Shown piece by piece: positions 47,888 through 57,229 of a stretch of 64,000 nucleotides of DNA. The DNA comes from Clostridiales bacterium. GTDB lineage: Bacteria; Bacillota; Clostridia; Christensenellales; Aristaeellaceae. The DNA lies in assembly GCA_015056365.1 (NCBI GenBank), contig SVGM01000002.1, forward strand, positions 124,001-188,000, written 5' to 3'. The notes beneath the pieces are model-generated. The model saw only the letters and a list, made by a program, of their open reading frames with translations, was not told the DNA's origin and searched no databases. The first letter of the stretch is position 1; every line of letters starts with the position of its first letter. Made by a program: the position numbers and the translations under genes.

Positions 47888-50656
47888 TTATTCAAAGGTT
47901 TGGATGCGAGTGATGCGAATATCGCGGATCTCCAGGCCGCCCACCGCCACATAACACTTCATGTAGAAGATAAGCCGCCTGCGGATCTCGGGCGTATCCG
48001 TGCTAAAGGTCTGCCATTCCTTATCCGCGCCGGTGAGCACCTTCGAAACCACCAGCTGGGAATCCAGGAAGAGGGACACCGGCAGCTGTGCCGTATCCGG
48101 CAGCGCCTCAGCGGCACGACAGGTCACCTCAATGCGGTACTGACCGCGCTTTTGCAGCTTCATCTGGAACTGGGTGCTCTCGCCGCCTGCGGTGTTGATC
48201 TGGCTGCCGTCAATGAGGGTATCCTCCGTGAGCAGCACCTCGGGAATATGCAGGACCACGCCACCATCCTCGTCTCGCAGCTGCTGCAGCTGACGGTCCA
48301 GCTCGGTCACCTCGCCGATACTGCGGCGGAAGGCAGGGCTGTTCATCACGAAACGGCAGATGTTCATGGCGCTGCGCTGGTACTCGCCGCGGGTAACCCT
48401 GCCAGCCTTAAGGCTTTCGGCGGAATCGTCGTTTCCGCTGTTCGCAGCGGGATCATTGGTGACCATGAACAGATCGTTCTGAGCGCGCACCATGGACGCC
48501 ACGTTGGCAGGAGAAGCTTTCTTGCCTTCTTCGGAGCCGCAGGCCCACCAGTCGGTCATGACCATTCCCTCAAAGCCCCACTCGCCGCGGAGCAGCGTGG
48601 TCACCAGGTCGTAGTGGCTGGCAGTCCAGCAGCCGTTGAGGGGATTGTAGGAGGTCATTACGCTGGTGGCGTTTCCCTCCTTCACAGCGATCTCGAAGCC
48701 CTTGAGATAAATCTGGCGCAGGGCGCGCTCGGATACCACCGCGTTGACGAAGCTGCGGCGCTTTTCCTGATTGTTGCAGGCGTAGTGCTTGATGGTGCCA
48801 GTCACGCCGCCCTGGGCAAGGCCCTTGAGCTGCGCCACGGCCATGCGTCCGGTGAGGATCGGATCCTCAGAGAAATACTCGAAATTGCGTCCGCACAGGG
48901 GATGGCGGTGAATGTTCATGCCAGGTCCCAGCAGGGTATCCACCTGATACTTACGCATCTCCAAGCCTTCCAGCACGTAGAGCTCCTCAATCAGCTGCTC
49001 GTTCCAGGTACATGCCTGGCAGGTTCCGTTGGGCATGGCGAATGCCTTGTTGCCGCAGTCCATGCGAATGCCGCTGGGACCATCGGCGCAGCAGGTTGCA
49101 GGAATGCCGAAATGCTGCTGGAGCCTGTCCGTCACGCCACCGAAGGCGCCGGCTGTGCCCGGGGTCACCCTGGGCGAGCTCATGCCCTGACCGCGCACGA
49201 TGCAGCACAGGTCGTCATCCGTCAGCTGTCCGATGAAAGCTTCCAGGGTGCAGCGACCCTCCTCCACGTCCGCAAGACGCCAGCCCTGATCCTCTGTCTG
49301 TGGGATCTGGGCAGGCAGCCGGGAAAGCCTGCGTTCAGCAGGATCAACCGTTCTGAGGGGCGCAGGTTCGTAGGCAACGGCACCGTCCACAGGATGAAAC
49401 CGCTGGAAGGGTTCCACAGGGGCGCAGGCTTCCTCCAGCCGGGCAAGAACCACCGTCTCCTCCAACCGGAACGCGCCTGCGTAGGCATTGTCGCGTACGT
49501 CATGACCACAGAAGAAGCTGTACTCGCCCGCTTCCATCACATAGCAGGAGCGGTTTCCGGTGACACCGCTGTCGTCATAGGACGCGAGACGGTCAGCCGA
49601 GATGCGCAGCTCCACTTCTTCCGCCCCGCCGGGCTGCAGCATGCCGGTCTTGGCATAGCCGCACAGCACCAGACTGGGCTGTCCCAGCTTGCCCTGAGGC
49701 AGCCGGGCATAGACCTGCACCACTTCCTTGGCGGCGCAGGAACCGATATTCTCCACCCGGTGGCGCAGGGTAACTGCGCTACCGTCCCACTGCATGCCGA
49801 TGGACATATGACGGAAGGTGGTGTAGGACAGGCCGCTGCCAAAGGGATAGAGGACCTTCTCCTTGGCAAAGGATTCAAAATAGCGGTAGCCTACATAGAT
49901 ATCTTCGGTATACAAGAGGCGGTCTTCATTGCCGAAGCCGGTATGGGAGGGGTAATCCTCCACGTGGCGAGCGATGGTGTCTGTCAGACGTCCGCTGGGG
50001 GATACCCGGCCCGTGAGCACATCCACCACGCCGGGGCCGCCGTCCTGACCGCCCTGCCAGGCATACAGCACCGCTGCAGGCTGGTATTTCTCCACCCAGT
50101 TCATGTCGATGATGTTGCCGGTATTCAGCAGCACGATGCTGCGGCGGAAATGGCGGCAGACCAGCGCCAGCATGTTCTCTTCCTCATCGGTGAGCAGCCA
50201 GCTGCCGGGGGCGTCGCCGTTGTCCCGGTCCTCGCCGGCGGTGCGCCCGATGATCACCAGTGCTGCATCCGTACGCCGGGAAGCGTCCTCAACCAGCGCT
50301 TCCTCCAGCGGCATCTCCTGCTGGAACCAGGGGAAGGCCGCCCAGCCGTCGCCCCGGTCAAAGGGGTGCCCGGCCGTCCACTGCTCATAGGTCTGGCGAA
50401 CCGCAGTGTCAAGGACATAGTCGCCGCTTTCCGTCAGCGCCTCCCATATGCCCTTTACATAGGGCGCATTCACCAGACCGCCGGAACCCAGACCGCTCTT
50501 GAAATAGTTCATCTGTGCGCGGCCGAACACGGCCACCCGGCTGCCGGGCAAAAGGGGCAGCGCCTGCGCCTGGTTATGCAGCAGCACACAGCCCTCCGCG
50601 GCCACCTCGCGGGCCTTGGCGGCAAAAGCTTCCATGGACAAAATGGATGGATTCAT
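47888..50656 (-). CDS. GH3 beta-glycosidase with permuted domain order
   Basis: 922 residues. It cleaves beta-linked glucose or xylose from non-reducing ends. The order is unusual: the alpha/beta sandwich domain comes first (about 15-235, AAEGCVLLHNQAQALPLLPGS), then a fibronectin-III-like domain (about 260-400), then the catalytic barrel (about 475-800) with ADGPSGIR, the KHYACNNQEKRR motif and the nucleophile Asp702 in MVMTDWWACG, then a beta-sandwich (about 815-922). Usual GH3 enzymes begin with the barrel. The same permutation is known in Ruminococcus albus and Butyrivibrio enzymes. No signal peptide, so it is probably cytosolic. Start has GGGAGG. Confidence 0.93.
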   Translation of the reverse strand: MNPSILSMEAFAAKAREVAAEGCVLLHNQAQALPLLPGSRVAVFGRAQMNYFKSGLGSGGLVNAPYVKGIWEALTESGDYVLDTAVRQTYEQWTAGHPFDRGDGWAAFPWFQQEMPLEEALVEDASRRTDAALVIIGRTAGEDRDNGDAPGSWLLTDEEENMLALVCRHFRRSIVLLNTGNIIDMNWVEKYQPAAVLYAWQGGQDGGPGVVDVLTGRVSPSGRLTDTIARHVEDYPSHTGFGNEDRLLYTEDIYVGYRYFESFAKEKVLYPFGSGLSYTTFRHMSIGMQWDGSAVTLRHRVENIGSCAAKEVVQVYARLPQGKLGQPSLVLCGYAKTGMLQPGGAEEVELRISADRLASYDDSGVTGNRSCYVMEAGEYSFFCGHDVRDNAYAGAFRLEETVVLARLEEACAPVEPFQRFHPVDGAVAYEPAPLRTVDPAERRLSRLPAQIPQTEDQGWRLADVEEGRCTLEAFIGQLTDDDLCCIVRGQGMSSPRVTPGTAGAFGGVTDRLQQHFGIPATCCADGPSGIRMDCGNKAFAMPNGTCQACTWNEQLIEELYVLEGLEMRKYQVDTLLGPGMNIHRHPLCGRNFEYFSEDPILTGRMAVAQLKGLAQGGVTGTIKHYACNNQEKRRSFVNAVVSERALRQIYLKGFEIAVKEGNATSVMTSYNPLNGCWTASHYDLVTTLLRGEWGFEGMVMTDWWACGSEEGKKASPANVASMVRAQNDLFMVTNDPAANSGNDDSAESLKAGRVTRGEYQRSAMNICRFVMNSPAFRRSIGEVTELDRQLQQLRDEDGGVVLHIPEVLLTEDTLIDGSQINTAGGESTQFQMKLQKRGQYRIEVTCRAAEALPDTAQLPVSLFLDSQLVVSKVLTGADKEWQTFSTDTPEIRRRLIFYMKCYVAVGGLEIRDIRITRIQTFE

Positions 50657-50810
50657 ACGGTATTCCTCCCGATGATCATAGATGTTTTCACAGAGTATAA
50701 CACGGGCTTTAAGCAACCTCAATATGTTTCCTGGCGCGGATGCAGAAAACCGTCTCATGGAAATGCCCCCGCAAAAGCGCGGGGGCACAGGCGAGTCTTC
50801 TCCGGCAGAC

Positions 50811-52784
50811 TTACCAGAGGTTCTCCTTCAGCGCCTGGGCACAGGTGAAGGGGCCGGGGAGGGGGCTGACGCCGCGGGCGTTGCCGTAGTAGTCCCGGTC
50901 GAAGGTGATAGCGGAACCGTCGTTGTTTTCAAAGCGCTGCTCCGGCTCGAAGGCGCAGCCCAAAATGTCGCTGTTGATGATGCCGCAGCGGAAGTCGCCG
51001 ATCAGGTCGTACAGATTGGTCTGGAGGGTATACTTGCCGTCTTTTTCCACCAGTTCCACAACGGGCTTGGCTTCCTCATTGACCAGGTTGGACTTTTCGT
51101 TCTTCCAAGGCTTGGCGCCGGCCAGGTAGACATTGCCGTCCACCCATACAGGCAGGTGGCTGCGGTGATACTTCTCCAGCTTACCCATGTCAGGACGCTT
51201 CACATCCAGATCGAACCAGCTGATCCACTCGTCATAGGTGGGATACTCGTCAAAGCACCAGGTGCCTACCACGCGCTCATGCTCGGCAGGGCCGCCGCGC
51301 TTGACGGGCGCATCCGCCGGATGATTCTGCACGAAGATATTGTTGTAGAAGCGATCGTCGCCGTGAAGGATGGTCATGAAGCCGGCCACCTCGGTACGGT
51401 GACGGATGTGGTAGGGAGTGTAACGGTCGCCGGTGCCGCCGCCCACAAAGGTCATGGTGCCCATCACCAGGTTGTGCACCATGGCGACGCCCTCGGTGGC
51501 GATACGCAGGGAAACCTCGGAAAGCAGGATGTTGTTGTCGATCAGCGTGGGGCCATGACCCACTTCCACAAACAGATCCTGGCTTTCCATACCGCCCTCT
51601 GCCCAGTCGCAGAATTCGGGGCGCTCGTTATGGTGCAGCAGGTTCTGGGAGATACGGGTGCCCTGGGGCTGCCAGTCGCACCAGATACCCATGGTGCAGT
51701 GGTGGATGTGATTGCGGCGCATGGTCACGTCGATGGCGGCGTGCAGCTTGATGCCGGAGATCTCAGCGCCGCCCAGCTCCTGCATGTTGTTGATGTGGTG
51801 GATGTGGTTGTTCTCAATGAGGGAGAACACAGCGCCCATGCGGCCCACGATACCGGTCTGCTCGCAATGATGGATATGATTGCGGCGGATGATGTGGGAA
51901 CCCACTTTTTCCTTGAGCCAGCCGTGATACTGACCGCGGCACACCGCGTCGCGTTCCATCTGAGTAGGGCTCTTGAGATGCTTGGTGGTGAAGTAATGAT
52001 CGTTCTCCGGATCGTAATACTTGCCCAGAGAGATACCGCAGCACTTGCTGTTGGAAATGTCGCAGTCCTCAATGATCCAGCCCTTGCTCCAATGGGGGCC
52101 GACCATACCGTCCTGGAAGGCAGCGGGAGGCGCCCAGGTGGTGGCAGCCTTCTCTACCTTGAAGCCGGAGAAGGTGATATATCCGCGGCCAGTCTCCTCA
52201 GGGAAGAAGCAGCGGCGGCGCACATTGATCTCGATCTTCTGGGTGTTGGGGTCAACATCCTGGAAGTTGGCGTAAAAGACGGTCTCGTCCGCTTCCTGCA
52301 CGGCAAACCACTTGTAGATGGAGTACTCCGGCTCCCAGGAGGGCTTGTAGACCTCGCCGGCAATCAGTTCTTCCATGGTCTGGGCTTCGTACATCATGCG
52401 GTCGTTGAGATACACTGCGCCAGCATGGCGTACGCTGGGTGCAAAGTACCAGTCGCCGTACACTTCGGTGGTGTAGGGGTTGTAGCTGCCGAACACGCCG
52501 TTATTGACCCTGTTGGTCCATACATTGCCCTGCCAGCGGGTCCAGCCGGTCAGTTCCTCCGCGCCGGTGATCACCGCGCCCAGGGGCTCGATGGAACGGT
52601 AAGTGATGCGGTTTTCTTCCGTACCGCCGTTGAGGGGATTCACATTCTCACGGTACAGGCCGGGATAGACCAGCACTTCATCGCCCGGCTTGGCCAGCCT
52701 GGCGGCGTCGTTGATGCTGCGGAACGGGCGGCTCTGGGAACCATCGCCTTCGCGCGGGGCGGATTGATTGACGTAATAAATCAT
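50811..52784 (-). CDS. GH120-type beta-xylosidase (right-handed beta-helix)
   Basis: 657 residues. Releases xylose from xylo-oligosaccharides. It closely follows Thermoanaerobacterium XylC as I remember it: VFGSYNPYTTEVYGDW, DVDPNTQKIEINVRRRCFFP, TTWAPPAAFQDGMVGPHWSK and EVAGFMTILHGDDRFYNNIF. The catalytic pair aligns as Asp370 (GIWCDWQPQGTR) and Glu407 (LFVEVGHGP). About 15 extra residues lie between them. There is no signal peptide, so intracellular action on imported xylo-oligosaccharides is likely. It is the first gene of the operon with GH3 and the dehydratase; ATG 52784 follows AAGGAGG. Confidence 0.9.
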   Translation of the reverse strand: MIYYVNQSAPREGDGSQSRPFRSINDAARLAKPGDEVLVYPGLYRENVNPLNGGTEENRITYRSIEPLGAVITGAEELTGWTRWQGNVWTNRVNNGVFGSYNPYTTEVYGDWYFAPSVRHAGAVYLNDRMMYEAQTMEELIAGEVYKPSWEPEYSIYKWFAVQEADETVFYANFQDVDPNTQKIEINVRRRCFFPEETGRGYITFSGFKVEKAATTWAPPAAFQDGMVGPHWSKGWIIEDCDISNSKCCGISLGKYYDPENDHYFTTKHLKSPTQMERDAVCRGQYHGWLKEKVGSHIIRRNHIHHCEQTGIVGRMGAVFSLIENNHIHHINNMQELGGAEISGIKLHAAIDVTMRRNHIHHCTMGIWCDWQPQGTRISQNLLHHNERPEFCDWAEGGMESQDLFVEVGHGPTLIDNNILLSEVSLRIATEGVAMVHNLVMGTMTFVGGGTGDRYTPYHIRHRTEVAGFMTILHGDDRFYNNIFVQNHPADAPVKRGGPAEHERVVGTWCFDEYPTYDEWISWFDLDVKRPDMGKLEKYHRSHLPVWVDGNVYLAGAKPWKNEKSNLVNEEAKPVVELVEKDGKYTLQTNLYDLIGDFRCGIINSDILGCAFEPEQRFENNDGSAITFDRDYYGNARGVSPLPGPFTCAQALKENLW

Positions 52785-52910
52785 GATGATTTCCTCCTTC
52801 GACCCAAATGCACCTGACAAACGGGCAGCACGGTATCAGCCCATGGCTGTACCCTGGAAAACAGCAATAATACGTAATGGATCCTGTGCATTCGGCCTTG
52901 ATTTGGCATG

Positions 52911-52939
52911 ATTATACAATGAAACCCTCTCGCTGTCCA
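52911..52939 (-). promoter_or_regulatory. Promoter of the xylosidase operon
   Basis: On the minus strand, TGGACA (52934-52939), 17 bases, TATAAT (52911-52916). No cre-like site was found near it. Confidence 0.75.
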
Positions 52940-52944
52940 GATGG

Positions 52945-52977
52945 AAAAACCGGTCCCGGGAAATACCGGAACCGGTT
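52945..52977 (-). terminator. Terminator of the exporter operon
   Basis: On the minus strand, AACCGGTTCCGG / CCGGGACCGGTT stem and TTTCC. It lies between the exporter operon and the xylosidase operon. The rest of the gap to 53097 (52978-53097) shows no gene. Confidence 0.75.
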
Positions 52978-53097
52978 GATCAAAAACGAAGGATGCAGGA
53001 GGGTGATCCCCCTTGCCGGCTTGGGGCAGACCCCCGAAAACCTTACGCTGCAGCGCATATACGTAAGCACAGCGAGCCCTAAAGGCTGTTGATGATC

Positions 53098-54204
53098 TTA
53101 TTTTGCGCTGCCGCCCTCCACTGTGGCGTGCATACCCAGCAGTACGCCCTGAGGCGCGTCAAAGGTCAGGTAGACCGGATAGGTGCTTACATCGCCGCCA
53201 CTGCCCAGCGCGCCGATGCTGACGATGGTGGCCTCCACGGGCTCCATGTCCAGTTCTTCAAAGGTGACGCGCATGGTGCCGCCTACCGTGAACCGGCCGA
53301 TGTCGCATTCCTCAGCACTGGCCACCAGCTGGTAGTCTCCCGCATAGCACACAGTGGCAAGCACTTGGCCTTCCTGCACGGAACCGCCCTGCTGGGCAGT
53401 GACCGTCAGCACTACCAGATCCGCCTCAGCGGTAACACGGGTGGCCTTCTCCGCTGTTCGCATCTCCGGTGCCAGAACATCCGGCACAAAGGTAAGCAGC
53501 ACGTCCCCTGCCTTGACCGTGTCGCCGGGCTTGACCGCCACGCTGAGCACCGTGCCCGCCGCGCTGACGGAGTAGGGTGCAAGGGCTGAAAGCCGTCCTT
53601 CGGTAAGCTTAGTGGTATCGTCGTAATCGCTCTGGCGATACACATTCACTCGCTCGGTGAAATCCAGATCGCCGCCGATGACCTTCACCGTAAAGTTGCG
53701 GCCGTCCACCTGGGTGATCACGCCGTCTGCGGACTCTTCCTTGTCCATGGAGCGCAGATAGACCGGCAGACCCACATGGAGGTCGCGGTTTTCCACGGTG
53801 TTGCGGCTGTTGCCATTGTTACCGCTGATCACATAGCGGTCGGTATAGTCGATGTGCATGACTGCACCATAGCGGTTCATAGCGCCATCCGCCACATCGC
53901 CCTGTGCCACATACACGTCGGCGACTACGCCATCCGCCTCAGCGTAAACCACCTGAGGTTCGATGGCAAACAGCGTCTCTCCGCCGGCAAACACATCGCC
54001 TGCGCGAACGGTGAAGGCTTCCAGCTCGCCGCTGGCAGGGGCTTTCAATGCCCACTCATGGGCAGGCTCCACCGTGGCGGTGAACATCAACCCGTCCAGC
54101 AGGTCGACGGCGGTAGCCTCCGCTGCGGGCACTTCCTCAGCAAGGGTGGTGAAGGGAATCATCAGCGCCAAAAGCAGGCTGATCCATACCATGTTTCGCT
54201 TCAT
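53098..54204 (-). CDS. Secreted HlyD/MacA-like adaptor protein
   Basis: 368 residues. A signal peptide (1 to about 22, LALMIPFTTLAE) leads to a mature protein with two lipoyl/biotinyl-type hairpin pairs (APASGELEAFTVRAGDVFAGG with GVVADVYVAQGD; SVSAAGTVLSVAVKPGDTVKAG with VTAQQGGSVQEGQVL) and a beta-barrel region at the C-terminus (TFEELDMEPVEATIVSIGA). It is the last gene of the operon and the second adaptor-like protein in it. Start ATG 54204 has AGGAGG. Confidence 0.82.
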   Translation of the reverse strand: MKRNMVWISLLLALMIPFTTLAEEVPAAEATAVDLLDGLMFTATVEPAHEWALKAPASGELEAFTVRAGDVFAGGETLFAIEPQVVYAEADGVVADVYVAQGDVADGAMNRYGAVMHIDYTDRYVISGNNGNSRNTVENRDLHVGLPVYLRSMDKEESADGVITQVDGRNFTVKVIGGDLDFTERVNVYRQSDYDDTTKLTEGRLSALAPYSVSAAGTVLSVAVKPGDTVKAGDVLLTFVPDVLAPEMRTAEKATRVTAEADLVVLTVTAQQGGSVQEGQVLATVCYAGDYQLVASAEECDIGRFTVGGTMRVTFEELDMEPVEATIVSIGALGSGGDVSTYPVYLTFDAPQGVLLGMHATVEGGSAK

Positions 54205-54232
54205 GTTCGTTACGCCTCCTGTCATGTTGTGA

Positions 54233-55415
54233 TTAAACGCTTCTGAGTGCATCGATGGGGTTCAGGTTGCTGGCCTTGCGGGCAGGCGCCCAGCCGAAGA
54301 TGACGCCCACTGCCAGCGAGAAGCACACGCCCAGCGCCACCGCGCCCGGCGAGAACACAAATGCGATATTCATCATATTGCTGAGCACCTTGCTGACCGC
54401 AAGGCCCAGCGCCACGCCAATGATACCGCCCAACAACGAAAGGATCACGCTTTCCATGAGGAACTGCACCTGAATGCTGCGGGGCTTGGCACCCAGCGCC
54501 TTGCGCAGGCCGATCTCGCCAGTGCGCTCGGTAACGCTGACCAGCATCATGTTCATGATACCGATGCCGCCTACCAGCAGGGCGATGCTGGCAATGCCCA
54601 CCAGCAGATTGGTCATCAGACTCATCATGGTATCCATCACGTCCAGCAGGCTTTCCATATTGATCACGTTGTAGCTGTTGTCGTGATAGTTAAAGCTTTC
54701 ATCCAGTACGGCTTCGATGTCCTCCACCGTTTGATTGGTGAGGTCCGAATCCGTCACATAAACCTCCAGGCCGGTGACGCCCTTGACGCCAAACAGCCGC
54801 ATGTAGGTGGTGTACGGCATGATCAGGGTGCCGTTTTCGCTGCCGGCCTGCAGCTGGCTCATCACGTCGTCCACATCCGGGTCTGCCAGCAGGCCGATAA
54901 TGGTAAAGCGGGTACCTTTGATGAGCAGCTGCTTGCCAAGGGGTTCCTCTCCGGAAAACAGGGCATGGGCCAGATCGCTGTCGATCAGGCAGACACGGGA
55001 GCGCTGCTCACAGTCGATGGGCAGAAGAGGCCTGCCCTTCTCCACCGCGTCCAGTGTCCGCTGGAAGTACGCGTAGCCGTTTCCTTTTACCGCCACATCC
55101 TCCAGCATCTCGCCGCTGTAGACCACGCTGAGGGTCTGGCTCAGGCTGGGGGAAATGCCGCTCACATTGGGCAGATCCTCGATCTTTGCCAGATCGGTCT
55201 CTCGCAGGCCGCTTTTAAGAGCCGTTCCATTGGCCTGCACGGTGAGCTTGCCGGTGCCCAGGTTTTCAAACTGCGCCGTCACCTCGCCGGTGGCGCTCTC
55301 CATCACAGTGATCAATGCGATGATCGCCATAACGCCGATGATGATGCCAAGAATGGTCAGGAACGAGCGCATCTTATTGGCCACGATGTTGCTGATGGAC
55401 ATTCTGAGGCTTTCT

Positions 55416-55423
<8 letters not shown>
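54233..55423 (-). CDS. MacB-type ABC transporter permease
   Basis: 396 residues. One N-terminal helix (about 17-40, MRSFLTILGIIIGVMAIIAL), a large extracytoplasmic MacB core domain (about 45-265), and three C-terminal helices with the FtsX-type ending (GIGIMNMMLVSVTERTGEIGLRKALGA; parts shown). Such systems move substrates such as peptides or lipids outward by mechanotransmission. It overlaps the upstream ATPase gene by 8 bases. Confidence 0.92.
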
Positions 55424-56120
<697 letters not shown>

Positions 56121-56121
56121 T

Positions 56122-57012
56122 TTATCGCCCGCCCATCATCTGATTGCGCATGGCAAAGAACCGTGCCAGATCGTTGCTGAGATAGAAGACGCTCTCGCCG
56201 TCCTCAACGCCGCTGACGATCTCCACATTCTTGCCGTCGCTGACGCCAAGGGTGATCTCCGCCTTGAGCAGGTTTCCTTCCGCATCCTTCTTCAGCACAT
56301 AGGGCTTGTTGTACTCATCGTAACTGATAGCGTCCAGCGGCAGGCTGACCACGGAAAGGGCCTGCTGATTCAGCACCTGAACCTCCACGCTCATGCCGCT
56401 GCGCACGTCGTTGAGCGCTTCCACACCGAACTTCACCTCGTAGAAGCTGACGCCGCCCTCGCTGATGGCGTCCCGAGCAATGTCGGTCACCTTGCCGGGG
56501 ATCTGCTTCTCCAGCGCGTTGAGGTACACCATGCCCTCCTTGCCTTCGGTCAATGCGCCGATGTCGTATTCATCCACGTCCACGCTGACCTCCAGGTTCT
56601 GATAATCCACGATGCGGGCCAGCTGGCTGCCGGGCTGGAGGGTATCATCCAGCTCCACATAAAGAGTATCCACCGTGCCAGTATAGGCGGCATAAATACG
56701 GCTGCCGTCCGTACCGCGGAGCAGCGCCTGGCCTTCCTCTACCCGGTCACCCTCGGCAACGTAGAGTTCCTTGACCTTCAGGCTTTCCTTGGCCGTCTGG
56801 ATCTCATCCACCTGCGGGGTCAAATTGCCCTCGAAGCTATAATAGGTGACGATATCCCGACGGGCTGCCACCTCTTCGGTCAGGCTCTGCTGTGCTACCT
56901 GCGCCGTGGAGGCATACAGCCATACGGCTGCCGCGATCAGCAGCAGCAATACCAGCCACGGCCATATCTTATGTTTCTTTTTCTTTCGTACAGGATTCTG
57001 ATGCTGTGTCAT
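56122..57012 (-). CDS. HlyD/RND-type periplasmic adaptor, membrane-anchored
   Basis: 296 residues. A very basic start (RKKKKHK), one membrane helix (about 17-35), then a single lipoyl-type hairpin (VKELYVAEGDRVEEGQALL with AAYTGTVDTLYVELDD) and beta-barrel segments (NLEVSVDVDEYDIGAL, SGMSVEVQVLN). The coiled-coil hairpin is very short, as expected for a Gram-positive MacA-like protein. First gene of the four-gene exporter operon. Confidence 0.9.
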   Translation of the reverse strand: MTQHQNPVRKKKKHKIWPWLVLLLLIAAAVWLYASTAQVAQQSLTEEVAARRDIVTYYSFEGNLTPQVDEIQTAKESLKVKELYVAEGDRVEEGQALLRGTDGSRIYAAYTGTVDTLYVELDDTLQPGSQLARIVDYQNLEVSVDVDEYDIGALTEGKEGMVYLNALEKQIPGKVTDIARDAISEGGVSFYEVKFGVEALNDVRSGMSVEVQVLNQQALSVVSLPLDAISYDEYNKPYVLKKDAEGNLLKAEITLGVSDGKNVEIVSGVEDGESVFYLSNDLARFFAMRNQMMGGR

Positions 57013-57061
57013 CTGCCTGCTCCTTCCTATTCATCCGCCGATAAGTTCCGGCGCCTTCATG

Positions 57062-57090
57062 ATGATAAGTCGACCAACTGTGCAAGTCAA
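57062..57090 (-). promoter_or_regulatory. Promoter of the exporter operon
   Basis: On the minus strand, TTGACT (57085-57090), 17 bases, TATCAT (57062-57067), 50 bases before the adaptor start. Confidence 0.75.
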
Positions 57091-57172
57091 CCCTTTCCCG
57101 GATGAAATGCGGTTTTTTTCCACAACATTTACAGTTTCGTCACGCGCTGTGTGCCGAATCGGTTGTATGAGA

Positions 57173-57201
57173 TTGACATCCCCAAAAGAACAGGCTATGA
57201 T
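57173..57201 (+). promoter_or_regulatory. Promoter of the pseudo-sortase gene
   Basis: TTGACA (57173-57178), 17 bases, TATGAT (57196-57201), 29 bases before the ATG. Confidence 0.85.
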
Positions 57202-57229
57202 GGAGAAAAGTGTTTAGGAGGTGGCCCGG

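Noticed and set aside
47873..50848. A 991-codon open frame on the plus strand opposite the GH3 gene, and similar long plus-strand frames opposite leuS (812-2362) and the GH120 gene (50682-52817).
   Set aside because: They mirror the codon pattern of real, recognisable genes on the other strand, have no ribosome sites at their starts, and give low-complexity proteins with no family.
52785..53097. A cre or XylR operator controlling the xylosidase operon.
   Set aside because: No sequence close to the cre consensus and no clear palindrome overlaps the promoter at 52911-52939.
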